A DNA stretch of 64,000 nt from Dactylorhiza incarnata (GCA_033032865.1 JAWHQI010000273.1:1612001-1676000), one strand, 5' to 3'; positions 1 to 11,562 are shown, counted from the stretch's first letter. Notes: a model not told the origin generated them from the sequence alone. Made by a program: numbers and translations.

Positions 1-968
1 CAAGGAATCAAATAACAAATGAAAATATGCTGCAATGCTTCCTCTCATAATATGAGCCAAAGAAGTTTGAAGAGGCAGACAGTGACCCTCACTGGATAAC
101 TGTCATGCAAGAAGAGCTAACTCAATTTGAAAGGAACAAAGTCTGGACCTTAGTTGAGAGACCCAAAAATTACCCAAAAATTGGAACCAAATGGGTATAC
201 AAGAACAAGATGGACTCAGCTGGAGTCATTGTCAGAAACAAGTCAAGGCTTGTTGCTCAAGGATATAAGTAAGAGGAAGGAATTGATTTCAACCAAACAT
301 TTGCTCCAGTGGCAAGGCTCCAAGCAATCAGGATGTTTCATGCTTATGTTGCACATATAAAGATAAAGGTCTATCAGATGGATGTGAAGAGTGCATTCCT
401 AAATGGAACTCTCCAGGAAGAAGTATATGTGGAGCAACCCCCAGGTTTTTTAATCCATGCCATCTTATTCCCTCGTTTGTTTATAAATTAGATAAAGCAC
501 CATATGGTCTCAAGCAAGCTCCAAAAGCTTGGTATGAGACCTTATCCACCTTCCTTCTAGAACACTCCTTTGTAAGAGGAAAGGTGGATAAAACACTCTT
601 CACTAGAGCATATAAAAATCAGCTACTTTTAGTACAGATATATGTAGATTATATCATATTTGGCTCAGCAGATCAAAAACTTTGCAGAAGGTTTGTTGAA
701 CTAATGCAGGCTAGATTTGAGATGAGTAGCAAGGGGGAATAATCCTACTTTCTTGGTCTTCAAGTAAAGCAAACTGCAGATGGCATTTTCATATCCCAAT
801 CCAAGTGTACCAGAGAACTTATCAAGAGGTTTGGGATGGAAAATACCTCTGTCATGAAAACCCCCATGGCTGCCAATACTGTTCTTGAAAGAGATGAGAA
901 GGGTAATTCCTTTGAGCAGAAGACATATAGAGCATCTATTGGCTTACTCCTCTATCTGACTGCTAGCA
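1..968 (+). pseudogene. Element H copia pol, reverse transcriptase part (fragment 1)
   Basis: This is copia-type reverse transcriptase, entering the window already in progress. Recognisable blocks in order are a KWVYKNK-like segment near 190, the RLVAQGY block near 245, [11 protein letters not shown] near 376, APYGLKQAPKAWYE near 500, the catalytic segment near 645 and the LLYLTAS block ending at 968. The catalytic YVDD reads YVDY, so the second aspartate is lost. There are several stops and frameshifts (for example TAA near 270 and 740), so it is not translatable. The reading resumes at 9020 after removal of element A, which shows that the two pieces were one gene. It is the oldest layer in this part of the window. 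Confidence 0.9.
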
Positions 969-1413
969 TGTTGGAACATGGTTTTTCCGCATCCCTTTGA
1001 TTTGAGAATAACAAATCCTACTTGTATTTGATCTTGTTTGCCATTGTGTTTTTAGCATGTAGGTTTGAACAACGATGACATTAGGTTGCTGTTATTGGTC
1101 TGGATTTGCTCATAAGCTGAAAAGAATGGAAGAGAGCTAACACCCGTCGTTAATTCTTAATGCTGGCGTTGACTTTCATCCCCACCAAGATGAAAATGGC
1201 ATGGATGGAAGCTGTCGTGATTGCAGGAGAATTTTGGGAATGATTTGACGCAACGCTAGGCGTTAGACTCAACGCCAGCGTTAAGGTTGCCTAAAATGAA
1301 TGTTTCCAAAGATGTAGAATCTCCTTCCTATTTTGAAGATCTGAGCCATTAAAACATTTCTATATTGGGTCAACGCTAGGAGTTAGCATTAACACCGACG
1401 TTAGCTACCAATA

Positions 1414-1424
1414 CTATAAATAAG
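1414..1424 (+). promoter_or_regulatory. TATA box of the A 5' LTR
   Basis: CTATAAATAAG lies just downstream of the CpG-word cluster. It matches the placement of CTATATAAAGG in the B LTR (12123) and CTATAAAAGG in solo LTR S (9979). Transcription would start about 30 bp downstream, which puts the conserved hairpins in the RNA leader. Confidence 0.7.
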
Positions 1425-1864
1425 TGGATTTCGTCTTCTTCAAGGACGAATGGTAAGGAGCCCTATTCTAGCACTCTGACTTATTTGTGAGGGCCGTATT
1501 TCCAGACCACAAAGGATCTCCCACTCAATTTCAAAAGAAGGAATCAAAGGAGGCTTGTATCAACACGCTAACTCAACACGAAGAATGTACGCTTAGACTT
1601 CAACGATCTTCAGCGATTCTTCGTCGTCTCCTTCAGATTACCTTATAGGGAGTTTTTATATTTGTCTTTTATATTAATCGTTGTAATCGATTCGTGAATT
1701 TGCCTCGTGTTGGCGAGTAGGTCTGGGTAGGACTTAGGGAGGAATTCTCCTTGTGTTGGCGACTGGGTCTAGGGAGTAGATCTAGGGGGTGCTCGAGGCC
1801 TTTCCAGGGATAGAAGAGCTAGAGTGGCTTTAGGACGTATCTGGGGAAAGATCGGTTAAAGCCA

Positions 1865-1890
1865 ACCGGTTCTTAGTGAGAAGAGTCGGT
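1865..1890 (+). other. Conserved leader hairpin (A copy)
   Basis: The arms ACCGGTTCTT and AAGAGTCGGT pair over 10 bp with two G-U pairs and enclose a 6-nt loop. The equivalent hairpins are at 8756-8781, 10422-10447 (S), 12556-12581 and 19092-19117 (B), and 23850-23875 and 30297-30322 (E). The arm sequences change between families in a way that preserves pairing. Confidence 0.7.
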
Positions 1891-2131
1891 ATAGAAAACA
1901 AAAAGAGTATTTCATATTTTTCCTTGGATTTCTAGCGTCATAGAAATCATATTTTGTAACCAAATTTTATTAATGATAATCAAGTCTTTTTCTATTTAAT
2001 AAAATTGATTTACTACTCTTTGTTTTTGATTTACACTTATTCGAATAAGATATCAAAAGTTTTCTATAAAAAATTGAAGTTTTCTAATACCCTTATTCAC
2101 CCCCTCTAAGTGCGCCTTAACCTCCAACAAG

Positions 2132-2143
2132 TGGTATCAGAGA
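2132..2143 (+). other. Primer-binding site of element A
   Basis: TGGTATCAGAGA lies two bases after the LTR end. It matches the usual plant initiator-Met tRNA complement TGGTATCAGAGC except for the last base. Confidence 0.85.
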
Positions 2144-2178
2144 GAGGTTATTTCAAAATGGTTTCACCACCGGGAATA

Positions 2179-3502
2179 ATGGCGCCTCTTGATTATGATC
2201 TCGCTTCTACTAGTGGGGAATATTTTGATATAAATGAAAATTTATTGTCACCACCTTTATTTAAAAAAGTTTGAAATATTACTATTGAAAAACCACCTAG
2301 TGTATTAACTAGAAACGAAATTATTTTAAATGCAAAAATATGGAATTTGGAATTTTCTTAAAAGAACTAATGATTCTCCTTCTGTAGGTATGGAACAATT
2401 ACAAGAACTGAAGAATATGCAAGCCTGCACAAGTATTCAAGAAAGCTCCTTACATGATGGATCCATGGAATGCACATCAAGCGGAAGGGACGATGACAAC
2501 ACATTTTTGGAAGTGGAACATGAAAATGTCAAAGGAACTTTATGTTCAAACCTTTCCTCATCCAAAAGCAAAGTAAGGAAATCATATTCCCTTATTGTTT
2601 GCAATTCTATTTCTACATTACAATTGCTACAAATTACAAATCGCAAAATTAAGAAATTGAAAAATGTGAATTGTAAATTGCGCTTAGAAAAAAAAGGTTT
2701 AAAAGAAAAAGTTAAAGTAGAATCAAAATCTGATTTACCTAGTTCTACCCATGTTTCTTCAATTGAAAATATAAAATCTTGTTTTGATTGCAATATTCTT
2801 AAAGAAAAACTCAAGGTATATGAAAAAAAGCATCTTAAAGAACATAATGAAAAATTACCTTTAGAAAAGTCATCTATTACAAATGATTGTGCTATGTGTA
2901 AAAGTTATAAAATTGAAATTAAAGAGATGGATGAAACATTTGATGAATTAAGAAATGATAATCAAACTCACATTGATACAATTATCTCCACTCTTAAAAA
3001 TAGCACAATAGCTTATAATAAAGCTAGACATAATCTTAAGATAAAAAATGAGGAATAAAAATAAAAAATCAATTTATTTATGAAAATTATGAATAGTTAT
3101 TCACAACACATAAATTCACAATCTCAAGGAATATGTAAAAGCAAGTTGAATATAAATATGAATATCTTGAATAAACCTAATAATGGGAGTAAGGAATGCA
3201 AAATCTTTGTAAATCAAAATCTGAGTCACTATCACTTACAAAATCCGTTTTCTCCCAACATAAATTTAAACGTTAACAAATTTCCTATACGTAACACTTT
3301 TGAAAATCATTATGGAAATTTGAAATATAAGAATATGAAACCAAAGTATCAATGGAGACCCAAAATTAAAGGTGAAACATTAATTCCACTTGAAAGGGTT
3401 CATTCATAATCATCTCCCCAAAAATCATCTCGCTATATTTGGGTACCTGAAGGAACTATTACACATGGTTTCCTTTGGATACCTAAATCTGTTATTTATT
3501 AG
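2179..3502 (+). pseudogene. Damaged gag-like ORF of element A
   Basis: The ATG at 2179 lies in the same context as the B and E gag starts (GGGAATAATGGCG). The N-terminal capsid-like part is largely deleted and broken near 2270-2330. The longest surviving piece (2330-3058) is a lysine- and glutamate-rich, probably coiled-coil protein with paired cysteines (CFDCN, CAMCK). The reading continues, disrupted, to a C-terminal IWVPEG segment and a TAG at 3500-3502. That segment corresponds to the WVPKG block which precedes protease in SIRE-type gag-pol. There is no zinc knuckle. It is homologous to the better preserved B ORF at 12868-14321. Confidence 0.8.
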
Positions 3503-3916
3503 GTATCATCATATGCATTAAGTAGAATCTTTTTAAAATAAAATATACAAATTTCTACTTCAAGATATGCTTCAATGTCTTTTTATTTTTATTTTTCTGT
3601 TTTCTTATTTTTAAGCTATCATGTCATGGTCAACGTATATATTATTTGATATATGATTTTATCTCATAAAATCTTAATAGGTTTATCAAATTGATCAAAA
3701 TTCAAAGTCATATTTTATTTTGGCGACCTATCTATCTTTCATAAATTCATTGCCTATAAATATCTTATATTATCCATATAAATCTATTCTAAATTTGATA
3801 TGAGATATTTATCTAGATTTATGAAATCATGAACTTCACTTTTTCTCTTTCGGAAATTTTGAGTCTATAAATTTTAAATAGTTTTTTGTAGCAACCAATA
3901 ACACTTAAATATCTTG

Positions 3917-4005
3917 AGAAAGGGAGATTTGGGATGTCACCCCATCATATCTCCTAGTACCGGTGCGAACCCCTCATAAGGTAGACCTCGGGAAGTCCAA
4001 GATCC
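3917..4005 (+). other. Conserved structured block 1 (A copy)
   Basis: The segment ends in a CTCGGGAAGTCCAAGATC word. It recurs in B at about 15940-16028 and, inverted, in the G repeat at 20541-20632. GGAGAT (3923-3928) can pair with ATCTCC (3949-3954), enclosing a GATG/CATC inner stem. In B the outer pair is GGTGAT/ATCACC, a compensatory change. Its function is unknown. Confidence 0.55.
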
Positions 4006-5221
4006 ACTCTAAATTGCTAAGTCCAACAAAAGTCTAGCAAAGATCAAATTGATTATAGACCCATGCGTACTCTTGCAATGATCGAAAAAGAAAACTATCA
4101 TTATCTTGCGCTTTCAGAAAAATAATATAGGCCTTTGGTAACTTTTTCTAAAAATAATAATAAGTAAATAAAATATGTGAGATTTCGACCCAAACTTCAA
4201 TCGATCATAACTTTTGATTCGCTTGTCAGAATTTTGCCCACAATAGCTTTTTGGAACAAGCTCGAGAAGCTCTATGCAATGGCAAATGAGCTTCTTCGCT
4301 CATTTGAGTTCATTTCGATCATCAAAATTGCTAAAATTCAACTCCTTTTAGAAGTTATCTCTATTTTTTTTTGGTAATTTTTGTGTCTACGGATTTTATG
4401 TCATAGGCTCCTATGTCCCCTTCCAACAATTTATATGCTTGTAATCTTTACATAACATTGCACCTTGTTATCATAACTTTTCATCTAGCATCATAACTTA
4501 CTATAAGTAGAAATCAATGACTATGTTAATTATACCATGGGATGTTATGTTAAAGAAAATTAGAACAATGAAATTTGAAAGTCAAGAAAATTATATATGT
4601 CTTGGTGAATATTCATAAATTCAAAGGGAAAATTTACAAAAACTTTTCAAAATAACCAAAAATAGGTTCTCACTATATTCATCTTTCACCTCACATTGTT
4701 TCTCTTAAATTTTTTGAAAAAGGATGAATATGAAATGTTTTACATACTTCACCTACATAATTATGAATAATTAATTATGAGCACCTAAATTTCTATAAGA
4801 TAAAATTAATGATCATGCAAAATCAAAAGATCTTTTAAATTCAAATATTAAATATAGCTACAAAATATCTTATTACTTTCAACATATAGTTTGTGATCAT
4901 GATTAGTATATGAACTTATTATGTTTTGCATGTATCTCATTTATATGTAGACCATAGAATAAACTTATATCCCTAAGGAAAAATCAATTAGAATCATCTC
5001 TCTATCCTATGTCTAAAATTGAAATACTATTGTTGATTAAATGTAACATTATATCAAACTCTTCATTCTAGCATTATCAACTTATAAATATTATCACCCA
5101 TGCTAGTTGTCTCTTATGGCCACAAAGAATTAATTTTAAAAAGTGGTAGAAAAATTGAAAGATAAAATATAAATTGATTCCATAGGACAAAATGCTTAGG
5201 ATGTCCATGATCATTCACCCA

Positions 5222-5475
5222 CATTATGTGTCTCACAATAGCGAGGGCGTAGGATTGTATGCATTAGAAGACCTAACCTCAAAGTCATGTCTTGTACTTA
5301 ACTGGGGAGGGTTCCATTGGGGCCTTGCGAGGCACTAGGGGGAAAGAGTGCTAGGTTGAGCGTTCTCTAGTGTGTGCATATGGGATTAACACCCCAACCT
5401 ATGACATGTGTGCAGCTCCTTATGCCCATCCGTCACTTAGTACGGGGCTAGTGTGTAGGCATATAGTTAGGGTAT
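5222..5475 (+). other. Conserved block 2 (A copy)
   Basis: This island of about 250 bp is strongly similar to B at 17548-17785. It includes an AGGTTG word that can pair with CAACCT about 50 nt on, a GCCT-TGCG-AGGC hairpin and a CCGT...ACGG hairpin. No ORF is conserved between the copies. The role is unknown; an RNA packaging or cis-acting function is a guess. Confidence 0.5.
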
Positions 5476-6522
5476 TATAATCTAGGACATACCTATATCA
5501 TATGTTTTGCATGCACTCTTTATGATTATACTCTTCATGCAGTCTTGGGTTGATTGAACATGCTTCTCTTGTGTTTTGCAAATTTTAACATTTTTGAGCT
5601 TTAATGATATTGTAAAACACAAATATTTGAAAACCAAATAAAAATGTAAGAGTCTTTTTTTAAATAAATAAAACATGCTTAATGAGCCTTCTAATCATCT
5701 CCAAATTCTCTGAAATTTCTACACTAAGAAGGTCTATATACATACTCCCTATTCCAAAGAATTTTTTTTCAAAAATCTAAAAAACAGTGTACTGTTTGGG
5801 TGTTAAGAAGTTAACGTCTGGCATTCGCTTCTTTGGCCAAATTGTAATTCTGATCTTTCTGCAAATATTATGGTATTTTTATCATGCGTTTCTCTGTTTG
5901 TTTTCTCAGATTTGGATTTGTTTGTTTTCTTCCAAAATACAAAAAAAAATTCAAATAATTCAAAATGATCAAAAATATGTGTTTTGTTATTTGTTTTGCT
6001 TTAAATATTTACAAAATTATAGTTTGACTACAAGACTTCACAAGACCAAACTTCTTAGTTATTTTTATTTCAAATGGTCAAAATTGTTCTTGGCATACAC
6101 ACAAATATTTTCTTCAATGTCTAATTTTAATTTCAAATTTCTTAAATATTGTTTTATCTTATCATAACTTGACCTTAATCTGATTATGTGCAATAAAATA
6201 GTCTATACAAAATTGTCTATGATTGCCTAGTATGCCTCTAAGTATGAGTAATGTTTTATGCTAATCAATGATTCATACACTCACTATTTTGGTAATCTAC
6301 ATGTGCTCATAATCTTAGTCTTGCATGATTGTGTAGTGTAATAGTTTTTAATATATTAAGTTCTATGTTTAAATTACCTACACCGTCTTCAAACAATAAA
6401 TTTCTTGCACACATAGAAGTGTTATTTCAATATTGGTTATGTTTGCAACAACATGTGAATTCGGAGACCTTTGTCCCAAACTTTAAAAAATATAATGAAA
6501 TAATATGCCAAAGATAACTCCA

Positions 6523-6747
6523 CCAAGCACTACTCACCCTCCTGATAAGTCTTAATGAGCATTATGAGGTTGAGCACCTTGGAAAGAATTATAAAGTGTC
6601 TTGTGCAAACACATTCTTTTTTATCACTTCTATTTGTACATCAGATCACTAAAAATAAAAATTAATAAAATTGCTTATGTGATCCCCCAAGTAATACTTC
6701 GCTCCTTGATAAGTCTTAATGAGCATTATGTGGGCGAAGCACCTTGG
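6523..6747 (+). other. Conserved block 3: paired hairpins with near-constant loop (A copy)
   Basis: There are two hairpins, 6523-6582 and 6687-6747. Each is closed by CCAAG/CTTGG with an inner stem of 8-9 bp and the loop core GATAAGTCTTAATGAGCAT. The inner stems differ: CTCACCCTC/GAGGTTGAG in the first (one mismatch) and CTTCGCTC/GGGCGAAG in the second (one mismatch). Between them GATCAC (6644) can pair with GTGATC (6679). The same layout is present in B at 16547-16786. Confidence 0.65.
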
Positions 6748-7846
6748 TAGTTGTACTCATGAAATGTGCTTTGAAATTTTATTCTAGAATTGATGTGTGA
6801 AAGTAATTATAAGATTACATATGTATAAGCACTAGATTGCAATGCATGTATAAGCACCTTGGTAGTTGTACTCATGAAATGTGCTTTGAAATGTTACTAT
6901 TTCATTACATATGTCATGTGTTTTGATTATTTCACTTGTATACTTTTATCAAAACACCTTATGCACACATCATTGTTTTTCATAAAGCTTCTACTCATGA
7001 GATTTGGATCCTAATGCAAAATTACATAATCTCTAAAAACTTAAGTAAAAGCACTAGATTGCAATGCATGATTTCTACAATGTTTTCTTTACTTGAAATA
7101 CGAATTGGTTACATTGTAGCTATTATCTTTTTGAATATCTTAAATCATGCTTGCCTATTAGTTATGAAAATTTTCAAAATTAAATGCCCAAATGTGAAGA
7201 GTCTAGACATATTGTTGGAATGGTCAAACAATTACAAAAATGTTAATCTTAATTATTTTGTTTTGTTTTTCCGCATTCCTAATTTGATAATGTATTTCTT
7301 TTACCATGCTTTATCCTGCTTACTTCTAAGGTTTTTCTTACCTTGTGCTTGTCAAACTATATTGCATTTCTTCCTACAAGTTTCTTAAAAATTTCACTTT
7401 GAAAAGCAAGTGGTAGAATTACTTTGGTAAAATAAAAAAATGGAATGTTGTTCGTTCACGCTTACCTTGTGCTACTCTCTTCCTCAGCACGATCATGATT
7501 TACTTTATGTCTACACAAAACTCTTAATCCTCTCTTATTTATGTCCCAACTTCCTTCTTCTCCATTCTAGTTTTGTTTCACTTCACCCTCTTTTCTAATA
7601 ACAAAGGGGGAGAATAAAATGATAAATCATAATGATTAAAGGAGTAGGATTCACTAGATTAAGGGGGAGCATGAATCTAATCTATGGGAGCATACACTAA
7701 GGGGGAGCACTTATGTAGGGGCAGCATAATTTAACAATCTATAATTCTTATTATTGTCTCAATATTGCTTAGTGTCATATATCCTTCTAAAAACACATCT
7801 CTCTTATATATGAATCTGATTTATCTCTATTGGATTTGTTATTATC

Positions 7847-7859
7847 AAAAGGGGGAAAT
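7847..7859 (+). other. Polypurine tract of element A
   Basis: AAAAGGGGGAAAT lies immediately before the 3' LTR, the expected plus-strand priming site. Confidence 0.85.
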
Positions 7860-9019
7860 TGTTGGAACATGGTTTTTCCGCATCCCTTTAATTTGAGAAT
7901 AATAAATCCTACTTGTATTTGATCTTGTTTGCCATTGTGTTTTTAGCATGCAGGTTTGAACAAAGATGACACTAGGTTGTTGTTGTTGGTATGGATTTGC
8001 TCACAAGCTAAAAAGAATGGAAGAGGGCTAACGCCCGACGTTAACTCTTAACGTCGGCATTGAATTTCGTTCCCACCATGATGAAAATTGCATGGAGGGA
8101 ATCTCCCGTGATTGCAGGAGCATTTTGAGAATGATTTGACTCAATGCCAGGCATTAGACTCAACACCATCGTTAAGGTTGCCTAAAATGAATGTTTCCAA
8201 AGATGCAAAATCTCCTTCCTGTTTTGAAGATCTAAGCCTTTAAAAAATTTCTATACTGGGTCAACGCCAGGCGTTGGCCTTAACGCTGACATTAACTGCC
8301 AGTCCAATAAATAGGTGGATTTCATCTTCTTCAAGGACCAATGCTAAGGAGCCCTATTCCAGCACTCTAAATTATTTGTGAGGGCCGTATTTCCAGACCA
8401 CAAAGGATCTCACATTCAATTTCAAAAGGAGGAATCATAGGAGGCTTGGATCAACACGCCAACTCAACACGAAGAACACACGCTTGGACATCAACGATCT
8501 TCATCGATTCTTCATCGTCTCCTTCAGATTACCCCATAGGGAGTTTTTATATTTGTCTTTTATATTTATCGTTATAATCGATTCATGAATTCGCATCGTG
8601 TTGGTGACTAGGTCTGGGTAGGACTTAGGGAGGAATTTACCTCGTGTTGGCGACTAGGTCTAGGGAGTAGATCTAGGGGGTGCTCGAGGCATTTCTGGGG
8701 ATAGATGGGCTAGAGAAGCTTGATGTCGTATCTGGGGAGATATCGGTTAAAGCCAATCGGCTCTAGGTGAGAAGAGTCGGTATAGAAAACAAAAAGTGTA
8801 TTTCATATTTCGCCTTGGATTTCTAGCGTCATAGAAATAATATTTTGTAACCAAATTTTATTAATGATAATCATGTATTTTTCTATTTAATAAAATTGAT
8901 TTACTACTCTTTATTTTTTATTCACACATTCAAATAAGATATCAAAATTTTTCCATAAAAAATTGAAGTTTTCTAAAATCGTTATTCACCCCCCTCTAAG
9001 GGCGCCTCAAGATCCAACA
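7860..9019 (+). repeat. 3' LTR of element A
   Basis: The LTR is 1160 bp and starts TGTTGGAACATGG like the 5' copy, ending CCAACA. It is clearly diverged from the 5' LTR, with many C-to-T type changes in the CpG words. The leader hairpin at 8756-8781 retains most pairs. The duplicated TAGCA follows at 9020. Confidence 0.93.
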
Positions 9020-9603
9020 TAGCAGACTAGATATCATGTTTGTTACATGTATATATGCTTGATTTCAGGTTGACCCTAAGGCATCCCACATGAGTTCTGT
9101 AAAAAGAATACTCAAATATCTAAGGGGTATACCTGAGTTTGGCTTATGGTATCCTGCAAAATTTGGATTTGACTTAGTAGGCTATTCAAATGCAGATTAT
9201 ACTGGATGCAGGCATGACAGAAAAAAGCACCTTAGGAACCTATCAATTCCTGGGTGCTGCTGATCTCTTGGTTTAGCAAGAAGCAAACCTCAGTCTCCAC
9301 TTCTATAGCTGAAGCTAAGTATACAGCTGTAGGAAGTTGCTGCTCACAAATATTGTGGATGCAAAATTAGTTGTTAGACTATAACTTTTCTCTTGACAAC
9401 TCCACAATACTCTAAGACAACTCTAGTGCTTTTTTATAGCTTCCAATCCTGTTCTCCACAACAGATCTAAGCACATAGAGATAAGGCACATCTTTCTCAG
9501 GGACAATATAGAGAAGGGAAGATCAATTTTCAATATATTTCCACTGATATTCAAAGGGCTGACATCTTCAATAAGCCACTTGATGAAAGTAAGCACAAGT
9601 TTT
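9020..9603 (+). pseudogene. Element H copia pol, end of RT and RNase H (fragment 2)
   Basis: This resumes the reading stopped at 968. It includes a VKRILKYLRG-like segment near 9102, an NADYTGC RNase H block near 9190, an AEAKYTAVGSC-like block near 9310 and the DIFNKPL block near 9560. It is disrupted by frameshifts and stops. Solo LTR S interrupts the final codons at 9603. RT plus RNase H followed by a (T/N)KPL block is the standard end of copia pol. Confidence 0.88.
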
Positions 9604-10675
9604 TGTTGGAACATGGTCTTCCGCATCTCCTAGGTTTGAGAATAACAAATCTTATGTGTATTTGATCTTGTGTGTTCAAGTGTGCAGGTTAAGCATAGCC
9701 CACATGACTCAAGGAGTACTCATGATGTCTGCCCCCAAAATTGAGGCCGCAATTCGAAGAGGCTCACTAGCGCCGGCGGTAGCGATAGCGCCCGGCGGTA
9801 GCGTTGATCTGCGCGATTCCGGCATCATTTTTAGAAGGAGCTAGCGCCCGGCGTTAGCTACTAGCGCTGGCGGTAGCATGGCGCACAAGAGGCATGGAGC
9901 AATATGTTGCCGCGGATTGAAGATCTTGCCGCGCAAAATGTTTCCTAATCTGGGCTAGCGCCGGCGGTAGCGCTTGGGCTATAAAAGGACCCCCTCTCCT
10001 CTTGTTTTCGGACACCAATTGTATACACCTTAGAGAGAGAGTACTAGAATTCCAGAGGCCTATCTTGGCCGAAATTTGAGGTCCCGGCGAAGCTCTGCCA
10101 ACTTCTGAAGGAGGATTCCATCACGCCAAAGCCAAACGAAGTCCGCTTCGACAAACGCTGATTCTACAGCGGATCTTCGCCTCCATATTCAGAAGTTCAT
10201 CTTAAGGGAAGTTTTTATTATTGTATTTCCCTTTTATCATTGTAAACGGTAGTGAAATCGCCTCGTGTTGGCGACTAGGTCTGGGGTAGACTTAGGGTTG
10301 AAATTCGCCTCGTGTTGGCGACTAGATCTAGGCTAGTTTTAGGGGGTGCTCGAGGCCACATCCGGGGAATGATTGGATAGAGCGGCTTGAGGCCGAATCC
10401 GAGGAGGATTAGGATAGGGCCACCGGTTCGCGGGGAAGCGAGTCGGGATAGAAAACAAGAAGAGCTTTTATTATTCGCCTCCGATCTCTAGCGTCATCGA
10501 GATCAAGTTTTGTAAAACTTATTTATTATTAATAAAGCTTGTCACCTTTTTGTTTTACTTCACTTATTTCATGTCTTTAATCTTGCAATAATTCAAAGTT
10601 TTTAAATATAATCTATAGTTTTTGAAAACCCTTATTCACCCCCCCCCCCCTCTAAGGGCGCCGACCGATCCAACA
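9604..10675 (+). repeat. Solo LTR S (element B family) inside H pol
   Basis: This 1072-bp TGTTGG...CCAACA unit is closely similar to the B LTRs at 11748 and 18299, with no second LTR or internal part. The flanks are GTTTT (9599-9603) and ATTTT (10676-10680), a target duplication with one mismatch. It has AGCGCC/GGCGGTAGCG words in U3, a TATA box at 9979-9988, two TCGCC...GGCGA hairpins near 10258 and 10305, the leader hairpin at 10422-10447 and a 12-nt C run (10639-10650). It presumably arose by recombination between the two LTRs of a full insertion. Confidence 0.92.
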
Positions 10676-10736
10676 ATTTTTCATCAATTCACTGGGAATG
10701 CTTGATGGAACTCTCCAGGACACCATTATTATGTAG
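10676..10736 (+). pseudogene. Element H pol C-terminus
   Basis: The last codons of H pol (a FINSLGMLDG-like segment) follow the S insertion and end at a TAG at 10734-10736. This is the standard short tail after the copia RNase H. Confidence 0.75.
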
Positions 10737-11233
10737 TCAAACCTATTTTTCATAGAAAGGTATTGCTGAGAAAAATAGCAAAAAATTTAAGAAAAGTATA
10801 ACTGTTTATTCAGAGCTGCGTTGAATACAAATCGACGCACCATCGATTTCTATTCGATGTTAGCCTTGAGAGATGTCTGGGATAGTTCATTCAAATAGCA
10901 CTTGAGGTAGCATCGTATACTTATCGACACTTATGTCGACATCTTAGTTGATGACTATATTCAGAGCCACGTCGACTTCCACTCGACGTCACGTCAACTT
11001 CACAAAGTGCGCGCAGACTGCTTCTAGAAGCAATTTCGACATGTTTTGGGGTGCTGAATTCACCTCTTTTTGACGTTGCTTTGAATACAACCCTAAGTTG
11101 CGACGATTCATATACTCAAAGCAACTCAGTCATTAAATTCTATTGTGCTTTCGAATTCTCTCCTTTTCGCTCTCCTCCATTTTCCTCTCTACTTCTCTCT
11201 TTCTTTTTCAGTGCAGGTACTCACAGGTATTCA
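10737..11233 (+). other. Spacer between H pol and ORF3, rich in TCGA words
   Basis: This is non-coding DNA with repeated TCGACG/CGTCGA-type words (about 10810-11110), the same words that fill the U3 of the H LTR (46560-46860). Spacers in K and J hold similar arrays plus a TATA box in front of ORF3. Here a clear TATA box is not visible; a weak CATATACTC lies near 11107. Confidence 0.55.
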
Positions 11234-11562
11234 ATGGCTTCTCCTCCAAATCAAAAAAACCTTGTTGAAGCAGTTGATCTAGCTTTAAAGACACTATTGT
11301 CTCCCTTCAGCTTTTTATATCTTGATTTTTCAAAAGATTGCTATCGAAAACTGTGTACTCAACATAGAAGGTTATAGAACGTCACTGCTCAAATAAAAGC
11401 TTTTGATGAAGACATGAGGTTGTCAGTAATGCTTGCCGATATCCTTATATATTTCTCAATGATTAAAGCAGGGGGAGAAGAGTGCCAGCAGGTCACCTCA
11501 AGATTCAGTATACACTACAACTCTCCCCATGTCTTTTGTTTCTGAAGGAGAGTTAGACATCA
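11234..11562 (+). pseudogene. Element H ORF3, N-terminal part
   Basis: The ATG at 11234 follows a pyrimidine-rich leader. The product starts MASPPNQ, in the place where J and K start MAPK, and continues with a segment resembling the K and J ORF3 N-terminus. There is a stop near 11374 and a later frameshift. From about 11481 the reading is serine/proline-rich and runs open to 11562, where the composite insertion begins. It continues in the same frame after 45094. I think this is the extra ORF that some SIRE/Tork-type copia elements carry in the env position; its biochemical role is not known. Confidence 0.6.

Larger units (their letters stand above)
969..2129 (+). repeat. 5' LTR of element A
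   Basis: The LTR is 1161 bp, TG...CA. The U3 part carries repeated AACGCC/GGCGTT-type inverted words between about 1130 and 1410. A TATA box lies at 1414-1424. The presumed transcribed leader contains the block shared with B, S and E: two GTGTTGGCGA repeats (about 1697-1770) and a 26-nt hairpin (1865-1890). The 3' end has a short C run (2100-2104) followed by CTCTAAG. The second copy is at 7860-9019. Confidence 0.93.
3503..7846 (+). other. AT-rich non-coding interior of element A
   Basis: This stretch of about 4.3 kb is very AT-rich. Short ORFs occur in it but they are not shared with element B, so I do not call genes. Three islands of more balanced composition stand out because they recur in B in the same order and orientation: about 3917-4005, 5222-5475 and 6523-6747. 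The rest has only patchy similarity to B. Confidence 0.75.
969..9019 (+). mobile_element. Element A: complete non-autonomous LTR retrotransposon (TR-GAG-like)
   Basis: Element A is flanked by a perfect 5-bp target duplication TAGCA (964-968 and 9020-9024), with LTRs that begin TGTTGG and end CCAACA. It has a tRNA-iMet type primer-binding site and a G-rich polypurine tract. Removing it joins the H reverse transcriptase reading at the LTAS/R codons. The interior of about 5.7 kb holds only a damaged gag-like ORF followed by AT-rich DNA, with no protease, integrase or RT. It would need enzymes from another element; E, which shares its LTR leader, is the visible candidate for the helper lineage. 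The two LTRs differ at many positions, so the insertion is not recent. Confidence 0.95.

Noticed and set aside
2132..2143. tRNA gene fragment
   Set aside because: The TGGTATCAGAGC-type sequences are only primer-binding sites (12 nt complementary to the tRNA end); no tRNA cloverleaf is present.
5787..7388. Short ORFs in the A interior (126 and 150 residues)
   Set aside because: They are rich in Phe, Leu, Ile and Lys as AT-rich DNA dictates and are not conserved in element B.
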